From: Natronomonas salina
Lineage (GTDB): Archaea; Halobacteriota; Halobacteria; Halobacteriales; Haloarculaceae
Length of the DNA stretch: 64,000 bases
Reading direction: 5' to 3'
NCBI RefSeq assembly: GCF_013391105.1
Contig: NZ_CP058335.1
Coordinates: 3,348,001 to 3,412,000, forward strand
Part shown: in pieces, positions 31,052 to 40,192 of the stretch
Layout of the letters: each line of letters begins with the position of its first letter
Position numbering within the stretch: position 1 is the stretch's first letter
Notes under the pieces: model-generated
The model's database searches: none
The model's input: only the letters and a program-made list of their open reading frames with translations
Told to the model about the DNA's origin: nothing
Translations under genes and position numbers: made by a program

Positions 31052-31330
31052 ATGAGCGACCTGCTCTCCGACGACGAGATCGAGGCACAGCTACCGGACG
31101 GCTGGGAGCGCGACGGCGACGAGATCGTCCGCACCTTCGAGTTCGACTCGTACCTGGAGGGCGTCGGCTTCGCCGCGGGCGCGGGCGGCCTCGCCGAGGA
31201 GGCGTTCCACCACCCCGAGATGACCGTCGACTGGCAGGAGGTCGAGGTGCGGCTGACGAGCCACGAGGAGGGCGGCATCACGGAGGCCGACACGGACCTG
31301 GCCGCGCGGTTCAACGAACTCGCCGACTGA
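31052..31330 (+). CDS. Pterin-4a-carbinolamine dehydratase
   Basis: This 92-residue protein matches the PCD/DCoH family: GWERDGDEIVRTFEFDSYLEGVGF, the His pair EEAFHHPEMTVDWQEVEVRLTSHEEGGIT. The conserved H-H-P-x(n)-H motif is complete. The enzyme dehydrates 4a-hydroxytetrahydropterin; in archaea lacking biopterin-dependent hydroxylases the substrate may differ. The stop overlaps the next gene's ATG by one base. Confidence 0.93.
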   Translation: MSDLLSDDEIEAQLPDGWERDGDEIVRTFEFDSYLEGVGFAAGAGGLAEEAFHHPEMTVDWQEVEVRLTSHEEGGITEADTDLAARFNELAD

Positions 31331-31737
31331 TGGCCGACGCCGACCCCGAGGCCGACGAGGCGGGCTCCGCCGAGTACGTCTTCGCCGTCGAACTGCAGCT
31401 GTCGCCGTCGGACCCCGACGTATGGCTGGAGCCGGCGAGCGTCGAGACCACGCTCCACAAGCGCGCGCCGACGCCCGGCGAGGAGGGCTGGCTGTTCTTC
31501 CGGGACAACCTCTGGCGCGGCGAGGTGAACGACCACGACCACCTGCGCGAGTTGGCCGAGGAGACGCTGGGCGTCGAGGTCCGGTCCATCGAGTTCCGGG
31601 AACTCCGGACGGACGACGACTACTACGAGGCGCTCCGCCTGGAGATCGACGAGAACCTCGAGCTGTTCAAGGCCGACGACACCCCCGAGGTCGTCACGAA
31701 GTACCTCGGTTCTCGGGTCCACGTCAGGGAGCCGTAA
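31330..31737 (+). CDS. LWR-salt family protein
   Basis: This 135-residue acidic protein contains LFFRDNLWRGEVNDHDHLR, the Leu-Trp-Arg motif that gives the haloarchaeal LWR-salt family its name, and a C-terminal YLGSRVHVRE. No enzyme motif is visible. Coupling with the dehydratase gene (one-base overlap) suggests joint expression. Confidence 0.8.
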   Translation: MADADPEADEAGSAEYVFAVELQLSPSDPDVWLEPASVETTLHKRAPTPGEEGWLFFRDNLWRGEVNDHDHLRELAEETLGVEVRSIEFRELRTDDDYYEALRLEIDENLELFKADDTPEVVTKYLGSRVHVREP

Positions 31738-31740
31738 GCA

Positions 31741-31964
31741 GAGGCGAGACGTAGGATGCGGAGCATCCGCGAGCGAACGAAGTGAGCGAGCGGTTCGCCG
31801 AGCGCGACCGACGGGAGCGCTCGGTAGCGTTCGGAAATCGCCTCAGGCGATTTCCGCAGCCCATCAGAAGTGCTTCGCACTTCTGAGGACACCCGACGAC
31901 TACCGCGCGGCTGAGCGGAGCGAAGCCGCGCGACAGGAGGAGGGCGCGCCTATTTACACCCATG
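31741..31964. repeat. Array of five intergenic stem-loops
   Basis: This stretch contains a run of perfect inverted repeats: GGATGC/GCATCC (31754-31768), CGAGCGC/GCGCTCG (31799-31823), a 10-bp stem GGAAATCGCC/GGCGATTTCC (31833-31855), a 9-bp stem CAGAAGTGC/GCACTTCTG (31865-31885) and CGCGCGGCT/AGCCGCGCG (31904-31932). No gene is supported here. It lies between convergent genes and could hold terminators for both, but one would not need five. Confidence 0.8.
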
Positions 31965-32017
31965 TTTTTTCCGCGGAGGCGTGTCCGCCCCTGGCGGACC
32001 GCCGGAGCGTGCAAAAA
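31965..32017. repeat. Nested-palindrome element, weaker copy C
   Basis: A T6 run at 31965-31970 and GCAAAAA at 32011-32017 enclose a perfect 7-bp stem GTCCGCC/GGCGGAC (31983-31989 with 31993-31999). The element ends next to the stop of the flavoprotein gene at 32025. Its outer arms match copies A and B only in the T and A runs. Confidence 0.5.
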
Positions 32018-32024
32018 GTGGTTG

Positions 32025-33269
32025 TTACTCCGCGGCCGCGGTCTCCTCGAAGGCGTCGACGTCGATCTGCTCCTCTAGCAGGAGGTCCTCGTTGCCGCGG
32101 ACGTCGACCTGCTTGCGGGCGAGCTTCTTGAGGCCGGACTGCGCAGCGAGGTCGCCGATGAGGACGCCGCCGACGACGCGGCCCTCCTTGAGCGCGACGC
32201 GGCGCCAGGTGCCCTCGTCGTACTTCTTCTCGACGGAGTCGTCGCCGAGCGTCGGGTGGCCGAACGAGAGGAAGGGGAAGTCGAAGTGGGTGATGGAGTA
32301 CGAGGAGACCCAGCGGAACTCCTCTTCGGGGGCGTCGGCGACCATGTTGGTGCCGGCGACGGAGCCCTGCTCCTTCGCGGAGCCCCAGGCGCCGTTCTGG
32401 GCGCGATCGCCGAGGATGACGTCGTGGAACTGCGTGATGTCGCCGGCGGCGTAGACGTCGTCGACGTTGGTGCGCATGTACTCGTCGACGACGATGCCGT
32501 CGTCGAGTTCGAGCCCGGAGCCGCGGAGGAACTCGGTGTTAAAGTTCAGGCCGATGGCGGCGCCGGCGAAGTCGGCCTCGAAGCGCTCGCCGTTGGGGTC
32601 GACGGCGGCCGTGATGCGGCCGCCGTCGTCGGTCTCGAAGTGGTCGACGCCGGAGTCGAAGACGGGCGTGACGTCCATCTCGCGGAGCGCGTCGTGGATG
32701 ATCTCGGCACCCTCCTCGCTGAGCGCGTAGCGCCACCAGGCGTTGCCGCGCATGAGGTAGTGGGCCTCGACGTCCTGGGCGCCGCAGATGGCCGCGAGGT
32801 CGATGCCGAGCAGGCCGGCGCCGATGACGACGCCCTTCTCGGCGGCCTCGGCGTCGGCCTTGATGGCGCGGGCGTCCTCGAAGGTCCAGAAGTGGTGGAT
32901 GCCCTCGGCGTCGCTGTTGTCGACGGGGAGCTGCGTCGGCGTCCCGCCGGTGGCGACGAGGAGCTTGTCGTACTCGAAGACGTCGCCCTCGTAGGTGTGG
33001 ACCTCGCGGGCGTCGGTGTCGACCTCGGTGACGACGGTGTCGAGCCGGAGGTCGATGTCCCGTTCGGCGTACCAGTCGGGGTCGTGGATGGAGACGGGGG
33101 CCTCCGGGAGTTTGCCCTTCGCGAACTCCTTGATGAGGATGCGGTTGTAGAGAGCTTCCCCCTCCTCGGTGATGACGGTGACGTCGGCCTCGGGGTCGGC
33201 CTCGCGGATCGTCTCGGCCGCCGAGGACCCCGCGATGCCGTCACCGATTATGACGTGCGACGCACACAT
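32025..33269 (-). CDS. FAD/NAD(P)-dependent oxidoreductase, NirB/ferredoxin reductase-like
   Basis: This 414-residue flavoprotein has an FAD-binding start (VIIGDGIAGSSAAETIRE), a second dinucleotide site (GVVIGAGLLGIDLAAI) and a closing FAD motif (VDDVYAAGDITQFHD). The layout matches pyridine nucleotide-disulfide reductase class I-like enzymes such as rubredoxin or nitrite reductase FAD subunits. No redox Cys pair is seen. The start ATG 33269 gives the motif at the very N-terminus; upstream in-frame codons are not used. Confidence 0.87.
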   Translation of the reverse strand: MCASHVIIGDGIAGSSAAETIREADPEADVTVITEEGEALYNRILIKEFAKGKLPEAPVSIHDPDWYAERDIDLRLDTVVTEVDTDAREVHTYEGDVFEYDKLLVATGGTPTQLPVDNSDAEGIHHFWTFEDARAIKADAEAAEKGVVIGAGLLGIDLAAICGAQDVEAHYLMRGNAWWRYALSEEGAEIIHDALREMDVTPVFDSGVDHFETDDGGRITAAVDPNGERFEADFAGAAIGLNFNTEFLRGSGLELDDGIVVDEYMRTNVDDVYAAGDITQFHDVILGDRAQNGAWGSAKEQGSVAGTNMVADAPEEEFRWVSSYSITHFDFPFLSFGHPTLGDDSVEKKYDEGTWRRVALKEGRVVGGVLIGDLAAQSGLKKLARKQVDVRGNEDLLLEEQIDVDAFEETAAAE

Positions 33270-33468
33270 GCGCACGGCTACGACAGCCGCCTTAAAGTGA
33301 ATTGCTATGTGACGATTCCGAACTGCGCCGCCGGGCTTTTCTGACGGCCGTCCGATTCGAGCGGTCGCTTGCGGGCAGGGTTCCACGACCGAACAGGACG
33401 GAGATACGGGCCCCGGACGACTCGCCACTGTCGGGACGTTCAAGGAGTCAGAGCCCCGAGTGGCGGGT

Positions 33469-34047
33469 ATGAAACTCCGCCAGAACGTCCGCCACTGGGC
33501 CGCCAAGAAGGCGCTGACCACGCCGGTCGTCGGCGACATGGCGCGGGAGAAGCTGGTCGACCTGCACACCCGCATCTTCCTGGAAAAGGCCGACGAGGCC
33601 CACCGCGAGGCGCGCCGCGACCACCTCGACGACTTCTTCGCGGCGACGATGGACAGCTACGTCGCCGCCCTGGAGGCCGGCTACACCGAGGCCGAGGCCC
33701 GCGAGATCACCCACGTCCAGGGGAACTTTGACTTCTTCAACCACGGCTGGACGGAGATGATGGAGATCCCGGGCGACGAACTGGAGGCCCACTTCCGCCG
33801 CTACGAGGCGTTCTTCACCGAGCACGGTATCACCATCGACGACCCGCTCGGCGAGTTCCGGCCCCCGGCTGGCATCGCCGACGCGCCGGCGACCCCCGGG
33901 AAGCTCGAGAAGCCGGAGTACGAGAACGCGATCGCCGGGTTCGCCGACGACGTCTACGTCGAGACCGAGGAGGGGGAGACGGTCGTCGGCGGGACCGACG
34001 AACCGGAGGACGTCGACCCGACGCAGGCGCCGGGCGCGGACGACTAA
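33469..34047 (+). CDS. Conserved haloarchaeal protein, DUF6149-like
   Basis: This 192-residue, mostly helical protein contains ITHVQGNFDFFNHGWTEMMEIP and LEAHFRRYEAFFTEHGITIDDPLGEF, a pattern of a haloarchaeal family I believe is DUF6149. No catalytic motif is evident. ATG 33469 is favoured over GTG 33460. The stop overlaps the convergent gene's stop by three bases. Confidence 0.72.
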   Translation: MKLRQNVRHWAAKKALTTPVVGDMAREKLVDLHTRIFLEKADEAHREARRDHLDDFFAATMDSYVAALEAGYTEAEAREITHVQGNFDFFNHGWTEMMEIPGDELEAHFRRYEAFFTEHGITIDDPLGEFRPPAGIADAPATPGKLEKPEYENAIAGFADDVYVETEEGETVVGGTDEPEDVDPTQAPGADD

Positions 34048-35435
34048 TCGAGGATCGATTCTGCGGCCGCGTAGCCCGCCTCGATGGCGCCGTTCAGGCT
34101 GCGTTCGGGGTACTGTGCGCGCGAGGCCATCCCCGCGTAGTGGACGCCCGGCGCGACCGCGTCGCCGAGGTCGTACGGGATCACCATCTCGAGGTAGCCG
34201 CGCTCGTAGACCGGCGCGGTCTTGGGGTTGCGAGCGATCTGCACCCAGTTGACGCTCTCGCGGTCGAACTGCGGGAAGAGGTCGGCGACGCCGTCGAGCC
34301 ACAGCTCCGCGACGCCGTCGTCGTCGAGTTGCCACAGCTCCTCCGTGGGGTCCTGGACGTAGCTGGCGACGTACAGGAGGTGCTCGCCGCCGTAGCGTTC
34401 GGGCGAGACGAAGTTCGTGTGCTCGATGAGCGCGCCGAACGGCGCGTCGTCGGCGATGTTGAGCCAGTAGGTGTCCATCAGTGGCTCGTCCATCGAGACG
34501 ACAGCGCAGACCGATCCCTGGAAGTCGATGTCGCACTCGTAGCCGGTGAGCGCCTCCAGGACATCGGGCATCGTCGCGACGACGAGGTCGTCGACGTCGT
34601 AGGTCCGGGTCGTCCGGTCGCCGGCGTCGGCCTCGCTGGCGACGGTCAGCGACTCGACCGGCCCCCGGGGTGTCGACCAGTCGCTCGCGAGGTCGCCGGA
34701 GGCCGGGCGGATTGCCGGCGTCGGGCCATCACCGTCGGCGAAGCCGACCTCGGTCACGCGGGTGCCGGTCTCGATGTATTCGCGGCCGACGCTGTCGACG
34801 AGCGCGTCGAGGAGGACGCCGAAGCCGCCTTCGAGGTAGCCGAGGACCTCCCCGCGGAGCAGGTCGCGCTCGCCGCGGAACTTCACGCGGCCGAGCAGCC
34901 ACGCCGCGGAGACGTCCTCCTTCCGGGAGCCGAACTTCGCGTCCAGCAGCGGCTCGAAAAAGTACTCGTAGACGCCGCGGGTGGTGTGTTCGAGTAGGAA
35001 CTCCTTGATGGGGACGTCTTCGAAGTCCTCGAGGTCGTCGTACGTGTCGGTGCGGGGGATGCCGCCGCGGACGTCGACGCCGAGGGTGAGCATCCCGAGG
35101 CGGAACTTGTCGTACAGCGAGAGGTAGGGGTAGGCGGCGATCTCCCAGGGGGCGTCCAGGGGGTGGGCGATGCCGTCGACATAGTAGGCGTTCTCGCCGA
35201 CGCGCCACTCGATCCGGTCGCCGACGCCGAGTTCCTCGGCGAGGTCGACGATGGTCTCTTCGGACTTCGAGAGGTGGTGGTAGAACTTCTCGACGCGGTC
35301 CCCGTCGGTCTCGTAGGTCGCCGCCAGCCCCCCGAGGCGGTCGGCGGCCTCGAAGACGCGGACCTCCCGGCCCGCCCGCTGGAGGCGGTGGGCCGCGGCC
35401 AGCCCCGCGAGCCCGCCGCCGACGATGCCGATCAT
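34044..35435 (-). CDS. FAD-dependent amine oxidase/protoporphyrinogen oxidase-like
   Basis: This 463-residue protein starts with a classic FAD-binding motif (IGIVGGGLAGLAAAHRLQRAG) and GGLAATYETDG, continues with HHLSKSEETIVDLAEELG and ends with HYAGMASRAQYPERSLNGAIEAG, which resembles the C-terminal FAD segment of the amine-oxidase family. Similar proteins act on sugars, carotenoids or porphyrins; the substrate cannot be set. ATG 35435 is chosen, not an in-frame TTG at 35441. Confidence 0.86.
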   Translation of the reverse strand: MIGIVGGGLAGLAAAHRLQRAGREVRVFEAADRLGGLAATYETDGDRVEKFYHHLSKSEETIVDLAEELGVGDRIEWRVGENAYYVDGIAHPLDAPWEIAAYPYLSLYDKFRLGMLTLGVDVRGGIPRTDTYDDLEDFEDVPIKEFLLEHTTRGVYEYFFEPLLDAKFGSRKEDVSAAWLLGRVKFRGERDLLRGEVLGYLEGGFGVLLDALVDSVGREYIETGTRVTEVGFADGDGPTPAIRPASGDLASDWSTPRGPVESLTVASEADAGDRTTRTYDVDDLVVATMPDVLEALTGYECDIDFQGSVCAVVSMDEPLMDTYWLNIADDAPFGALIEHTNFVSPERYGGEHLLYVASYVQDPTEELWQLDDDGVAELWLDGVADLFPQFDRESVNWVQIARNPKTAPVYERGYLEMVIPYDLGDAVAPGVHYAGMASRAQYPERSLNGAIEAGYAAAESILD

Positions 35436-35496
35436 ACCCAACGGTGGTCAGTCCGGCCCTTTGCCTGTTCCGGTCGTCGGCGTGTCGCTGCCGGGG

Positions 35497-35634
35497 CTAC
35501 TTCGTGGTCAGCGCGCGCCGCCTGCGCTGGCGCTCCCGCTTCTGCCCGCCGTGTTGGGTGCGCTCGTGGTGGCGCAGCGAGACGGCGTCCTCGCAGACCT
35601 CCCCGCAGCAGACGCATTCGTATTCGGATCGCAT
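35497..35634 (-). CDS. Tiny C2H2 zinc-finger protein
   Basis: This 45-residue protein has a textbook C2H2 finger: Cys7-X2-Cys10-X12-His23-X4-His28, followed by a very basic tail (KRERQRRRRALTTK). It could bind DNA or RNA. Extra Cys at 9 and 14 leave the exact ligands open. It lies 61 bases upstream of the flavoprotein gene on the same strand and could be its first co-transcribed gene. Confidence 0.83.
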   Translation of the reverse strand: MRSEYECVCCGEVCEDAVSLRHHERTQHGGQKRERQRRRRALTTK

Positions 35635-35755
35635 GGTATCCTCCCCGAACGCCGCGTTCGGGCGCGTGCTAGTTGTTCTCTGCCACGTTAAGTCCGTCGG
35701 TCGCGACCGGCCTCGTTCGGGTACATTTATCCGGAGGCGACGGGATACTCCGGGC

Positions 35756-36631
35756 ATGGTGACGGTGCGGGCCCCGGCGACGAGCGCGAACCTCGGGAGT
35801 GGCTTCGACGTCTTCGGAGCGGCCCTTGAGCGGCCCGCCGACGTGGTCCGCGTGGAGAAGGCCGACCGGACGACCATCGAGGTGACCGGCGTCGGCAGCC
35901 AGTACATCCCGGAGGACCCCGAGAAGAACACGGTCGGTGCGGTCGCCGAGGAACTCGACGCGCCGGCCCACATCGAGATCGACAAGGGGGTCCGCCCGGC
36001 TTCGGGGCTGGGGTCCTCTGCGGCCTCCGCCGCCGCGGCCGCCGTCGGGCTCAACGAGCTCTACGACCGGGGACTCACCCGCGAGGAGCTCGTCCCGATC
36101 GCCGCGGAGGGCGAGGCAGTCGTCTCGGGGGCCGCCCACTCCGACAACGTCGCCCCCTCGATCATGGGCGGGTTCACGATCGCCCGGAACGACGGCGTCA
36201 CGCAGGTCGACGCCTCGGTCCCGCTGGTGACCTGCCTGCCGGAGATCGTCGTCTCGACGCGGGACGCCCGCCAGGTCGTCCCGGAGGGCGCGCGGATGGA
36301 GGAGGTCGTCGAGACGGTCGCGAACGCCTCGACGTTAGCCATCGGGATGGCTCGCGACGACCCGGACCTCGTGGGTCGCGGGATGTTCGACGCCATCGTC
36401 ACGCCCGCCCGCGCGGAACTCATCACGGGGTACGACGACGTCCGGGAGGCCGCCTTCGACGCCGGTGCGACGGGCGTGACGATCTCAGGTGCCGGCCCCG
36501 CGGTCATCGCGGCCTGCCACGAACCCGACCGGCGCGACGTCGCGATGGCGATGATCGACGCCTTCGAGGCCGCCGACGTGGAGGCGCGAGCCTACCAGAC
36601 GCGGATCGGCCAGGGCGCGACTATCTACTGA
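35756..36631 (+). CDS. thrB: Homoserine kinase ThrB
   Basis: This 291-residue GHMP kinase starts RAPATSANLGSGFDVFG, has the ATP-binding PASGLGSSAASAAAAAVGLN loop and the C-terminal ISGAGPAVIAACHE motif. It phosphorylates homoserine on the path to threonine. A TATA box ACATTTATC lies 27-33 nt before ATG 35756, which supports this start rather than upstream in-frame codons. Confidence 0.93.
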   Translation: MVTVRAPATSANLGSGFDVFGAALERPADVVRVEKADRTTIEVTGVGSQYIPEDPEKNTVGAVAEELDAPAHIEIDKGVRPASGLGSSAASAAAAAVGLNELYDRGLTREELVPIAAEGEAVVSGAAHSDNVAPSIMGGFTIARNDGVTQVDASVPLVTCLPEIVVSTRDARQVVPEGARMEEVVETVANASTLAIGMARDDPDLVGRGMFDAIVTPARAELITGYDDVREAAFDAGATGVTISGAGPAVIAACHEPDRRDVAMAMIDAFEAADVEARAYQTRIGQGATIY

Positions 36632-36736
36632 AGGCCGTTTCGACTACTGGGAATCACGCCGAGCAATGATTCGTCTGGTGACTGTCTACTCCTCCATAAA
36701 CACCGTTCCACGTTGAATTGTTGGTTGAAATAGCCT

Positions 36737-37126
36737 CTACGAACGATTTGGGACCTTTTCTGATGCTTCTTCTATTGCCCGCAAGACACGATGGCGCCAG
36801 TTGAAATCCTCACTGAATATCCTGATCTCTGCTAATCGATCTTCACTCTCATATCCATCAGACCGTTGTTTACGAACCCTAGGCTGGCCCGCTGGATTTG
36901 CGTCTATTAGATATTCACCTCCTCTTGGACCAATGAGTAACATCATCGCACGAGCACTTCCGCCGAACCGGATTTCTTTGACTGCATAGGCGGAGTCAAA
37001 TTGCCATTTCTCACTACTCTCCCATTCGACACGGTATTTTTCTGGTTCATCCCAATCCATCCGCTTGATTGCTTGTTCAACCCCGTTCGTAGTTGGATTG
37101 GCAGAACTGTAGAACTCGTTCGACAT
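36737..37126 (-). CDS. Unknown protein in an AT-rich patch
   Basis: This 129-residue protein has no recognised family. It carries VEQAIKRMDWDEPEKYRVEW, ARAMMLLIGPRGGEYLID and a basic/aromatic stretch FNWRHRVLRAIEE. Codons are clearly more AT-rich than neighbours, and the region between homoserine kinase and the repeat membrane protein shows the same shift, so this is probably a recent arrival. The open frame in AT-rich DNA makes a real gene likely. Confidence 0.6.
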   Translation of the reverse strand: MSNEFYSSANPTTNGVEQAIKRMDWDEPEKYRVEWESSEKWQFDSAYAVKEIRFGGSARAMMLLIGPRGGEYLIDANPAGQPRVRKQRSDGYESEDRLAEIRIFSEDFNWRHRVLRAIEEASEKVPNRS

Positions 37127-37200
37127 ACACCCAACTTACAAATTGCTTGTGATATATTTTGCTGTGGAATCACATTGCGGAATCTGGCAGACCAACTACT

Positions 37201-39576
37201 CTAGAACTCCTTGACCACGCCGTAGCCGAGCCCCATGACGAGGCCGTACATCACGAACGCGAACAGGAAGTATCCCTGAAGCGTGGGGACGGCGAGGCCG
37301 TAGGGCGTGATGGTGTTGATCGCGATGGGGAAGAGGATGGCGCCGACGGCGACGGCGACGACGATCCCGTAGGCGAGGCCGGCGACGGTGGCCGCCGTGG
37401 TGAAGGGCCCGGTCTCGAAGAGGTCGCCGAAGACCTCGTCGATGTCCTCGTCGCGCTCGGTGAGCTCGTTCATCGAGTCCGCGTAGGTGGCGATGCGGGG
37501 GCCGACGGCGACGGCGAAGAGCCCGCCGAGGAGCACGCAGATGAGCAGCCAGATGCCCCAGCCGATGGCGTAGCTCCCGTAGCCGACCAGCGAGCTGAAG
37601 TACAGCATGCCGACCGGCGCGAACATGTGGTAGATGACGAGGCCGCCGACCGACCCGCCGAACAGCGAGCCGAAGAGGATGGCGCGCTGGCCGCGCGAGC
37701 CGATGGCGGTCGTGGTGGGGGCCGCCTCGTCCTTGAGCGTCTCCTTGCGCAGGATGCCGTAGACGCCGCCGAACAGCAGCCCGAAGACGAAGTAGGCGAT
37801 CACGGGCGTGTTGGTGTGCGGCGTGTCGATGCCGGTCGCCGAGGGGACGACGTAGGCGCCGACGATGGCGGTCATCACGACGCCGAAGACGGCGCCGACG
37901 CCGAGTCCGCGGACGAGTCCGGGCCTGGACTCGACGGAGCGTGCGGCGAACGGGATGAACAGCACGCCGGCGACGAGCATGACGCCGAGCCAGACGGCGA
38001 GGCCGGCCCAGACGGACGTGGAGCCGAGGGCGCCGCCGAGGACGCGGAGGTAGACGCCCGGGGCGACGGAGGTGATGTAGGCGACGAAGGCGCTGACGGA
38101 GCCAGCTGCGACGACGCCGACGAGGACCGGCATGCCGCGGCCCCGCAGGAAGAGGGGCGTCGCGCGGCCCTGGCCCTTGATGGCCCCGTAGCTCACGCCG
38201 TGCAGGAGGCCGAAGAGGACCCACGCGCCGAGGACCGACCCCTGGGTGAGCGGCGCCACGGAGAAGCCGTAGATGACCGAGTCGACGGCGCGCGGGACGA
38301 GCAGGCCGCCGACCGGGAGCGCGACGAGGAAGCCGTAGAGGAGTCCGAGCTTGATGCCGGACTGGGCGGGGGAGGCGTCGCGTTCGACGCGGCGCGCCGG
38401 GAACGCGGCGAAGCCGCACCCGAGCAGGACCGCGATGCCGACCCAGGTGACGAAGCCGACCGTGATGCCGCCGGGGCCGGGGAGGTAGCCGAGCAGGACG
38501 AGGGCGACCGGGGCGGCCGCGTAGACGATGGCTCCCGAGGCGACGCCGGCGATCAGCGCGGCGATGACGGTCGCGCGGGTGCGGCCGACGAGGAACGTGG
38601 GTCGCAGCGGCTGGCGGTTGATCGTCTTCCCGTAGACGGAGCCGAGGGTGAGCCCGTAGACGACGAAGGCGGCGAGCGTCGCGCCGCCGACGTTGTCGAA
38701 GCCGAGGTTCCACTCGGTCGTCGACGAGACGACCGCGGGGATGGCGAGGAGGCCGACGAAGACGGCGAGGACGACGCCGTAGACGAAGCCGTAGCCCGTC
38801 GTCGCGTTGCCGCGGACGGCTTGCCCGTAGGCCATCGCCGCGAACGCCAGCCCGAGGACGAGTGCGGCGACCATCCAGATGCCGAAGCCGGCGCGCGGCG
38901 AGCCGTAGCCGCCGAGCGTCGAGAGGTAGCGGAGGTAGAGCGGTTCGCCGGCGTAGACGATGGCCCCCGAGATTGCGCCGGCGAGGAGCGGCGCGAAGAT
39001 GGCCCCGCGGACGCCGGGACTGAACATGGCGACGGAGGGGACGGGGATCGTCCCGGCGCGGGTGTGTTCGTAGCCGAAGCCGAGGAAGAGCCCGAAGACG
39101 GCGTAGCCGACGACGATGGGGCCGGCCTCCAGGGGCGGGACGTTGCCGCCGACGACCGACGGGACGGCGACGAGTCCGACGATGTCGCCCATCACGAGGC
39201 CGAAGAAGAGGCCGACGGCGGTCGTGTTACCGGCTGGCACCGTATCTCGTAGTATGCGGAACAGTGCGGATCGTTCGGTCAGCCACGTCGAGAGGGAGGC
39301 GAAGTAGTCGACCGCGGGGTCGGCGATGGAGCCGAACAGCAGGCCCATCACGAGGGCGGCACCCATCCAAGCGCCGAAGACGCCAGTGCTGCCCGTGAGG
39401 CCGACGATGGAGGCCATGAACGGCAGGTGGAACGTCGTCAACGCGTACAGGGCGAGGCCGCCCATCAGTCCGCCCAGTATCGCGCCGACCATCGATGCGA
39501 CCACCACGCCGTTCTCCGAGGCCGTCGTTCGCTCTCCGGTCAACTGAGGTTGACCGTGCGCTTCTCGTGTAGTCAC
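37201..39576 (-). CDS. Large membrane protein with five internal repeats
   Basis: This 791-residue protein appears to be about 20 transmembrane helices arranged as five repeats of roughly 130-150 residues. Each ends in a motif like AFVVYGLTLGSVYG (other copies: YAVFGLFLGFGYE, WVLFGLLHGVSYG, YFVFGLLFGGVYG, FVMYGLVMGLGYG). Each also has a GA(I/V)VY helix and a Gly-rich helix ending in a conserved Pro. No channel or transporter family is recognised. It is convergent with AT-rich genes on one side and has a T-rich promoter region on the other. Confidence 0.8.
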   Translation of the reverse strand: MTTREAHGQPQLTGERTTASENGVVVASMVGAILGGLMGGLALYALTTFHLPFMASIVGLTGSTGVFGAWMGAALVMGLLFGSIADPAVDYFASLSTWLTERSALFRILRDTVPAGNTTAVGLFFGLVMGDIVGLVAVPSVVGGNVPPLEAGPIVVGYAVFGLFLGFGYEHTRAGTIPVPSVAMFSPGVRGAIFAPLLAGAISGAIVYAGEPLYLRYLSTLGGYGSPRAGFGIWMVAALVLGLAFAAMAYGQAVRGNATTGYGFVYGVVLAVFVGLLAIPAVVSSTTEWNLGFDNVGGATLAAFVVYGLTLGSVYGKTINRQPLRPTFLVGRTRATVIAALIAGVASGAIVYAAAPVALVLLGYLPGPGGITVGFVTWVGIAVLLGCGFAAFPARRVERDASPAQSGIKLGLLYGFLVALPVGGLLVPRAVDSVIYGFSVAPLTQGSVLGAWVLFGLLHGVSYGAIKGQGRATPLFLRGRGMPVLVGVVAAGSVSAFVAYITSVAPGVYLRVLGGALGSTSVWAGLAVWLGVMLVAGVLFIPFAARSVESRPGLVRGLGVGAVFGVVMTAIVGAYVVPSATGIDTPHTNTPVIAYFVFGLLFGGVYGILRKETLKDEAAPTTTAIGSRGQRAILFGSLFGGSVGGLVIYHMFAPVGMLYFSSLVGYGSYAIGWGIWLLICVLLGGLFAVAVGPRIATYADSMNELTERDEDIDEVFGDLFETGPFTTAATVAGLAYGIVVAVAVGAILFPIAINTITPYGLAVPTLQGYFLFAFVMYGLVMGLGYGVVKEF

Positions 39577-39736
39577 GGTTCTCTACCCCATCCTGTTATG
39601 CTACCTAATAAAACGTTGCGGGGGGCGTACACGGTCATTTAAACGGGGTATGGAGGGTGAAACGGGTCGCCCTCGGACCCCGAACGGGTCCAGGATCGGT
39701 GGTGGGACTTAAGGCCGCCCCGCAAGCGGGGGACCA

Positions 39737-39745
39737 GTTATTTGG
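39737..39745 (+). promoter_or_regulatory. TATA box for the SCP2 gene
   Basis: GTTATTTGG lies 25-33 nt before ATG 39770, which favours that start over an in-frame ATG at 39749 that would be too close. Confidence 0.55.
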
Positions 39746-39769
39746 TACATGTGCACGCATGGCAGGTGC

Positions 39770-40192
39770 ATGGCAATACCGTTCCCCTCGGAGGCGTGGA
39801 TCACGGAGTGGCGGCACCGACTGAACGACAACGAGGAGTACGCCGAGGCGGGCCAGGGCTGGGGCGTCGGATTCGACGGCGACTTCGTCTTCCACGTCCG
39901 CGCGGACGACCGGCTCCCGGAGGACGCGTACTTCTACATCGGCCTCGAGGACGGCCGGTGCACCGAGGCCACCCGCATCGAGCATCCCGACGCGGTCGAC
40001 GCCGGGTTCATCTACCGCGGCGACTACTCGGACTGGGTCGCGCTCAACCAGGGCGAAATCGGCCCGATCGACGGGATGATGTCGGGCGTCTTCGACATCG
40101 AGGGCGACATGCAGAAGGTCCTGCAGTACAGCGACGCCGCCGTCGCGATGAGCGAGACCGGCCAGGTGATCGACACCGACTACAAGTATTGA
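39770..40192 (+). CDS. SCP2 sterol-binding-domain protein
   Basis: This 140-residue protein has an SCP2-like core: WGVGFDGDFVFHVRADDRLPEDAYFYIGLEDGRC and a C-terminal GEIGPIDGMMSGVFDIEGDMQKVLQYSDAA, where the GxxDpxxaxmxGkixxxGd pattern of SCP2 domains is visible. It may bind a lipid or other hydrophobic molecule. ATG 39770 is preferred from promoter spacing. A strong hairpin terminator follows at once. Confidence 0.82.
   Translation: MAIPFPSEAWITEWRHRLNDNEEYAEAGQGWGVGFDGDFVFHVRADDRLPEDAYFYIGLEDGRCTEATRIEHPDAVDAGFIYRGDYSDWVALNQGEIGPIDGMMSGVFDIEGDMQKVLQYSDAAVAMSETGQVIDTDYKY

Noticed and set aside
31741-31964. CRISPR array considered for the run of repeats
   Set aside because: The repeated units are different hairpins, not identical direct repeats with spacers; no cas genes are present.
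37159-39252. Plus-strand frame of 697 codons opposite the repeat membrane protein
   Set aside because: It is composed of Glu/Asp/Arg/Gly strings expected from the complement of a Gly/Val-rich membrane gene.
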